Of a stretch of DNA of 43,399 nt, positions 42,007-43,399 are shown piece by piece. This DNA is from CAYMQB01 sp964392665 (GTDB lineage Bacteria; Hydrothermota; E44-bin80). The notes under the pieces are model-generated. The model worked only from the letters and a program-made list of their open reading frames with translations. It had not been told where the DNA came from and made no database searches. Both the position numbers and the translations under genes were made by a program. The DNA lies in assembly GCA_964392665.1 (NCBI GenBank), contig CAYMQB010000018.1, forward strand, positions 1 to 43,399. The letters run 5' to 3'. The first letter of the stretch is position 1; each line of letters begins with the position of its first letter.

Positions 42007-42035
42007 CAAATATCACATCACAGGTTTAATGTCAA
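42007..42035 (-). promoter_or_regulatory. Promoter of the sigma-54 activator, leaderless spacing
   Basis: Minus-strand TTGACA and TATTTG are 17 bases apart. Seven bases separate the -10 from the ATG at 41999, and no ribosome site is present. The -10 is only partly consensus. Confidence 0.55.
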
Positions 42036-42314
42036 GTCAAAAATTACTGACTGTCATTCTGACCCTACATTTTATTTAACAGGGAATTAAAGAGATTTTA
42101 TTTTCGTTTTACAGCCGCAGGCGTTTAATTACAGCATCAGCGCCTGCCCCGTATGCCACGCAAAATACATTCTTGCCTTATATTGTAGTGCTCATATAGG
42201 GTTAGTTTACAACGAAATGTTTGTTTACAATTCTTGCGTTCTTGCACTTTTAACTTTTCACTTTTCACTTTTGACTTTTAACTTGGCAACAAAGCCCCAT
42301 ATCATTCTAGGTAA
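42036..42314. repeat. Intergenic repeat cluster
   Basis: No gene seen. TGTCATTCTGAC (42052), the 42078-42105 block (also at 21174), GCC-GCA-GGC (42114-42122), and the 55-nt hairpin 42147-42201 (also at 39451) are followed by TTTACAATTCTTGCGTTCTT (42222, also near 23640) and ACTTTT runs. Confidence 0.65.
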
Positions 42315-43399
42315 TCAAAACTTGACAACAAAGTCTATATATGGAAAGCCGGGGAAAAGTAACTCACCAAAATAGTTAAAAAAAGCGAGGTCCACACTTA
42401 ATTTTTCACCAAAAAAACGCATCCCGTAGGAAATCATAGGATACTCCACACCGGGAAACATCCAGTTCTCTGTTACAAATGCTGTCCGTCGTGACGTTCT
42501 TTTCTCCGCACCGAGCATAAGCATTGGTTTATCTGCTAATTTCCAATCCATATATCCGTAACCCGCACCACCAGTGATGCTTCCATCTGGGTTTCCCAAT
42601 GTCCCTACTGTATAAACAATCCCTACTGATGGAGCAGGGTCATCTCCAAAATCAGGAATTTTAACCATCATAGCACCGACGGACAGAGCACCGCCGTCTC
42701 TCTGAATTAGTGCAACTTTTGGTGTAAAGACAAAGATATTATGTTTAACAAAATCAGGCGTCGGCAAGATCGACATCCCCCCTGACAAAGTCACATTATT
42801 CGTTACACCCACTGCAAACATTGTGAAGAAAAGGTAATAATCTGCAAAGTAGGCATCTCCCTTTTTCAAACAGCGCCCCGTAGGTGCAAAATAGAGCCTT
42901 GTGGAATTTGGGTTAGAAAACCAGTATACCCCTTCTTTCATCGAGGATACTGGCACTTCTTTTATTTTTTTGATTTTTGAGATAAGAATTGTTATTTTCC
43001 CAAATTTCGATTCAAAGTCAATTTCATTTTTCCTGATTTCAGCGATTCGACCGACAAGCATCGAACCGTCAGTCGTTGTAATAATTTGCGTGTGACTTGA
43101 ATCAGGTATCCTCAATGTACCTATTATGGCACTCCTATCAGCGGTTTTTCCTTCAGTCCCACCATAATTATCAATATAATCCCTTAAGGATTTGATGGAT
43201 TGTTCGCTTTGAGCCCATCTTGACTTTTTCTCTTCACCATTTTCCTCGTATGTTATTTCAGCAACATAATTGCTGTCTGGAAGCTCGAGAAAAACAGCAG
43301 ACTTAAATCCCTTATAAGCCTCAAAAAGACCAAAAGACTCCCGCTCTTCTTTATCAATCACCTCACCCACCCTATCGCTGATTACAATCACCTTCTCCT
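42315..43399 (-). CDS. Beta-rich protein of unknown function, 5' end outside window
   Basis: The frame is open to the window edge (E-K-V-I-V-I-S-D before a GTG at 43391), so the N-terminus is missing and the GTG is probably internal. Over 358 residues it shows an alpha/beta opening (SDRVGEVIDKEERESFGLFE). An SH3/Sm-like beta section follows (DGSMLVGRIAEIRKNEIDFE, about 110-145). The second half is rich in Gly and aromatics with alternating strands and ends in an aromatic residue (DFVVKF), as outer-membrane beta-barrels often do. An outer-membrane protein is therefore plausible but not established. Confidence 0.6.
   Translation of the reverse strand, partial: EKVIVISDRVGEVIDKEERESFGLFEAYKGFKSAVFLELPDSNYVAEITYEENGEEKKSRWAQSEQSIKSLRDYIDNYGGTEGKTADRSAIIGTLRIPDSSHTQIITTTDGSMLVGRIAEIRKNEIDFESKFGKITILISKIKKIKEVPVSSMKEGVYWFSNPNSTRLYFAPTGRCLKKGDAYFADYYLFFTMFAVGVTNNVTLSGGMSILPTPDFVKHNIFVFTPKVALIQRDGGALSVGAMMVKIPDFGDDPAPSVGIVYTVGTLGNPDGSITGGAGYGYMDWKLADKPMLMLGAEKRTSRRTAFVTENWMFPGVEYPMISYGMRFFGEKLSVDLAFFNYFGELLFPGFPYIDFVVKF

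Noticed and set aside
1..43399. tRNA, rRNA and riboswitch genes
   Set aside because: I searched the intergenic regions by eye for T-arm motifs and known aptamer cores and saw none; tRNAscan-SE and Infernal would be decisive.

Overview
The window looks like a scaffold from an uncultured, AT-rich (GC about 40% by eye) Gram-negative bacterium. A 100-N gap shows it is assembled, probably metagenomic. The outer-membrane and LPS genes are hldD, manC, kdsA, kdsC, kdsD, a SPOR lipoprotein and a DUF3108 protein. There are strong AGGAGG Shine-Dalgarno sites, several TTGACA-17-TATAAT-type promoters, a lamin-tail protein with an SPNPFSPDGDG FlgD/sorting-type tail, and many short intergenic repeats. Together these suggest a candidate phylum of the FCB/WOR-3/Cloacimonadota kind. 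That placement is inference; no rRNA or tRNA gene was found.

Layout. 1-2340 is a decayed region: an internally deleted DDE transposase, the tail of a tyrosine recombinase, a thioredoxin frameshifted inside its CxxC, and two reading frames each interrupted by one stop. It contains a 100-N gap whose flanks are the same 55 bases, so the gap is probably artificial. 2655-5591 is a restriction-modification locus: an EcoRII/PspGI-like endonuclease beside a single-ORF fusion of full-length RadC (HhH plus JAMM) to a DNA methyltransferase, preceded by a broken excisionase-type HTH frame. 5755-8786 (minus) holds hldD, an RlmN-like radical SAM protein and a TrxR-like flavoprotein without its CxxC. 8848-11182 (plus) holds yajC, fmt, a small unknown and a YhfC-type membrane protein. 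11114-20512 (minus) holds the grpE-dnaK-dnaJ-rsmE heat-shock operon, then a DUF4388 protein with lepB, and a DUF3108-manC-SPOR-rdgB cluster.

20820-21122 is a complete small transcription unit: consensus promoter, 58-residue lysine-rich histone-H1-like protein, terminator. 21584-23148 is a sodium-dependent NSS transporter followed by a previously uncalled 30-residue MetS-like small subunit. 23711-25760 holds uppP and a RAYT (REP-associated tyrosine transposase) element bounded by 23-bp inverted repeats. 26179-31790 (plus) is a tight pyrG-kdsA-kdsC-kdsD-ecfT-truA operon for KDO/LPS synthesis. 32088-38699 holds transaldolase, then (minus) a lamin-tail protein, TldD, TldE and a divergent SHMT. 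38974-42035 holds a small conserved-looking gene with a leaderless-type promoter, dihydrolipoamide dehydrogenase and a receiver-less sigma-54 activator. The right edge cuts a beta-rich unknown protein.

Points most worth a second look: the RadC-methyltransferase fusion within an R-M locus; the MetS-like microprotein; the lysine-rich protein; the active-site losses in the radical SAM/flavoprotein pair; promoters placed so that transcription would start at the ATG; and a set of intergenic repeats (mini-hairpins with covarying stems, a 55-nt hairpin in two copies, a ~120-bp leader shared by two unrelated genes).
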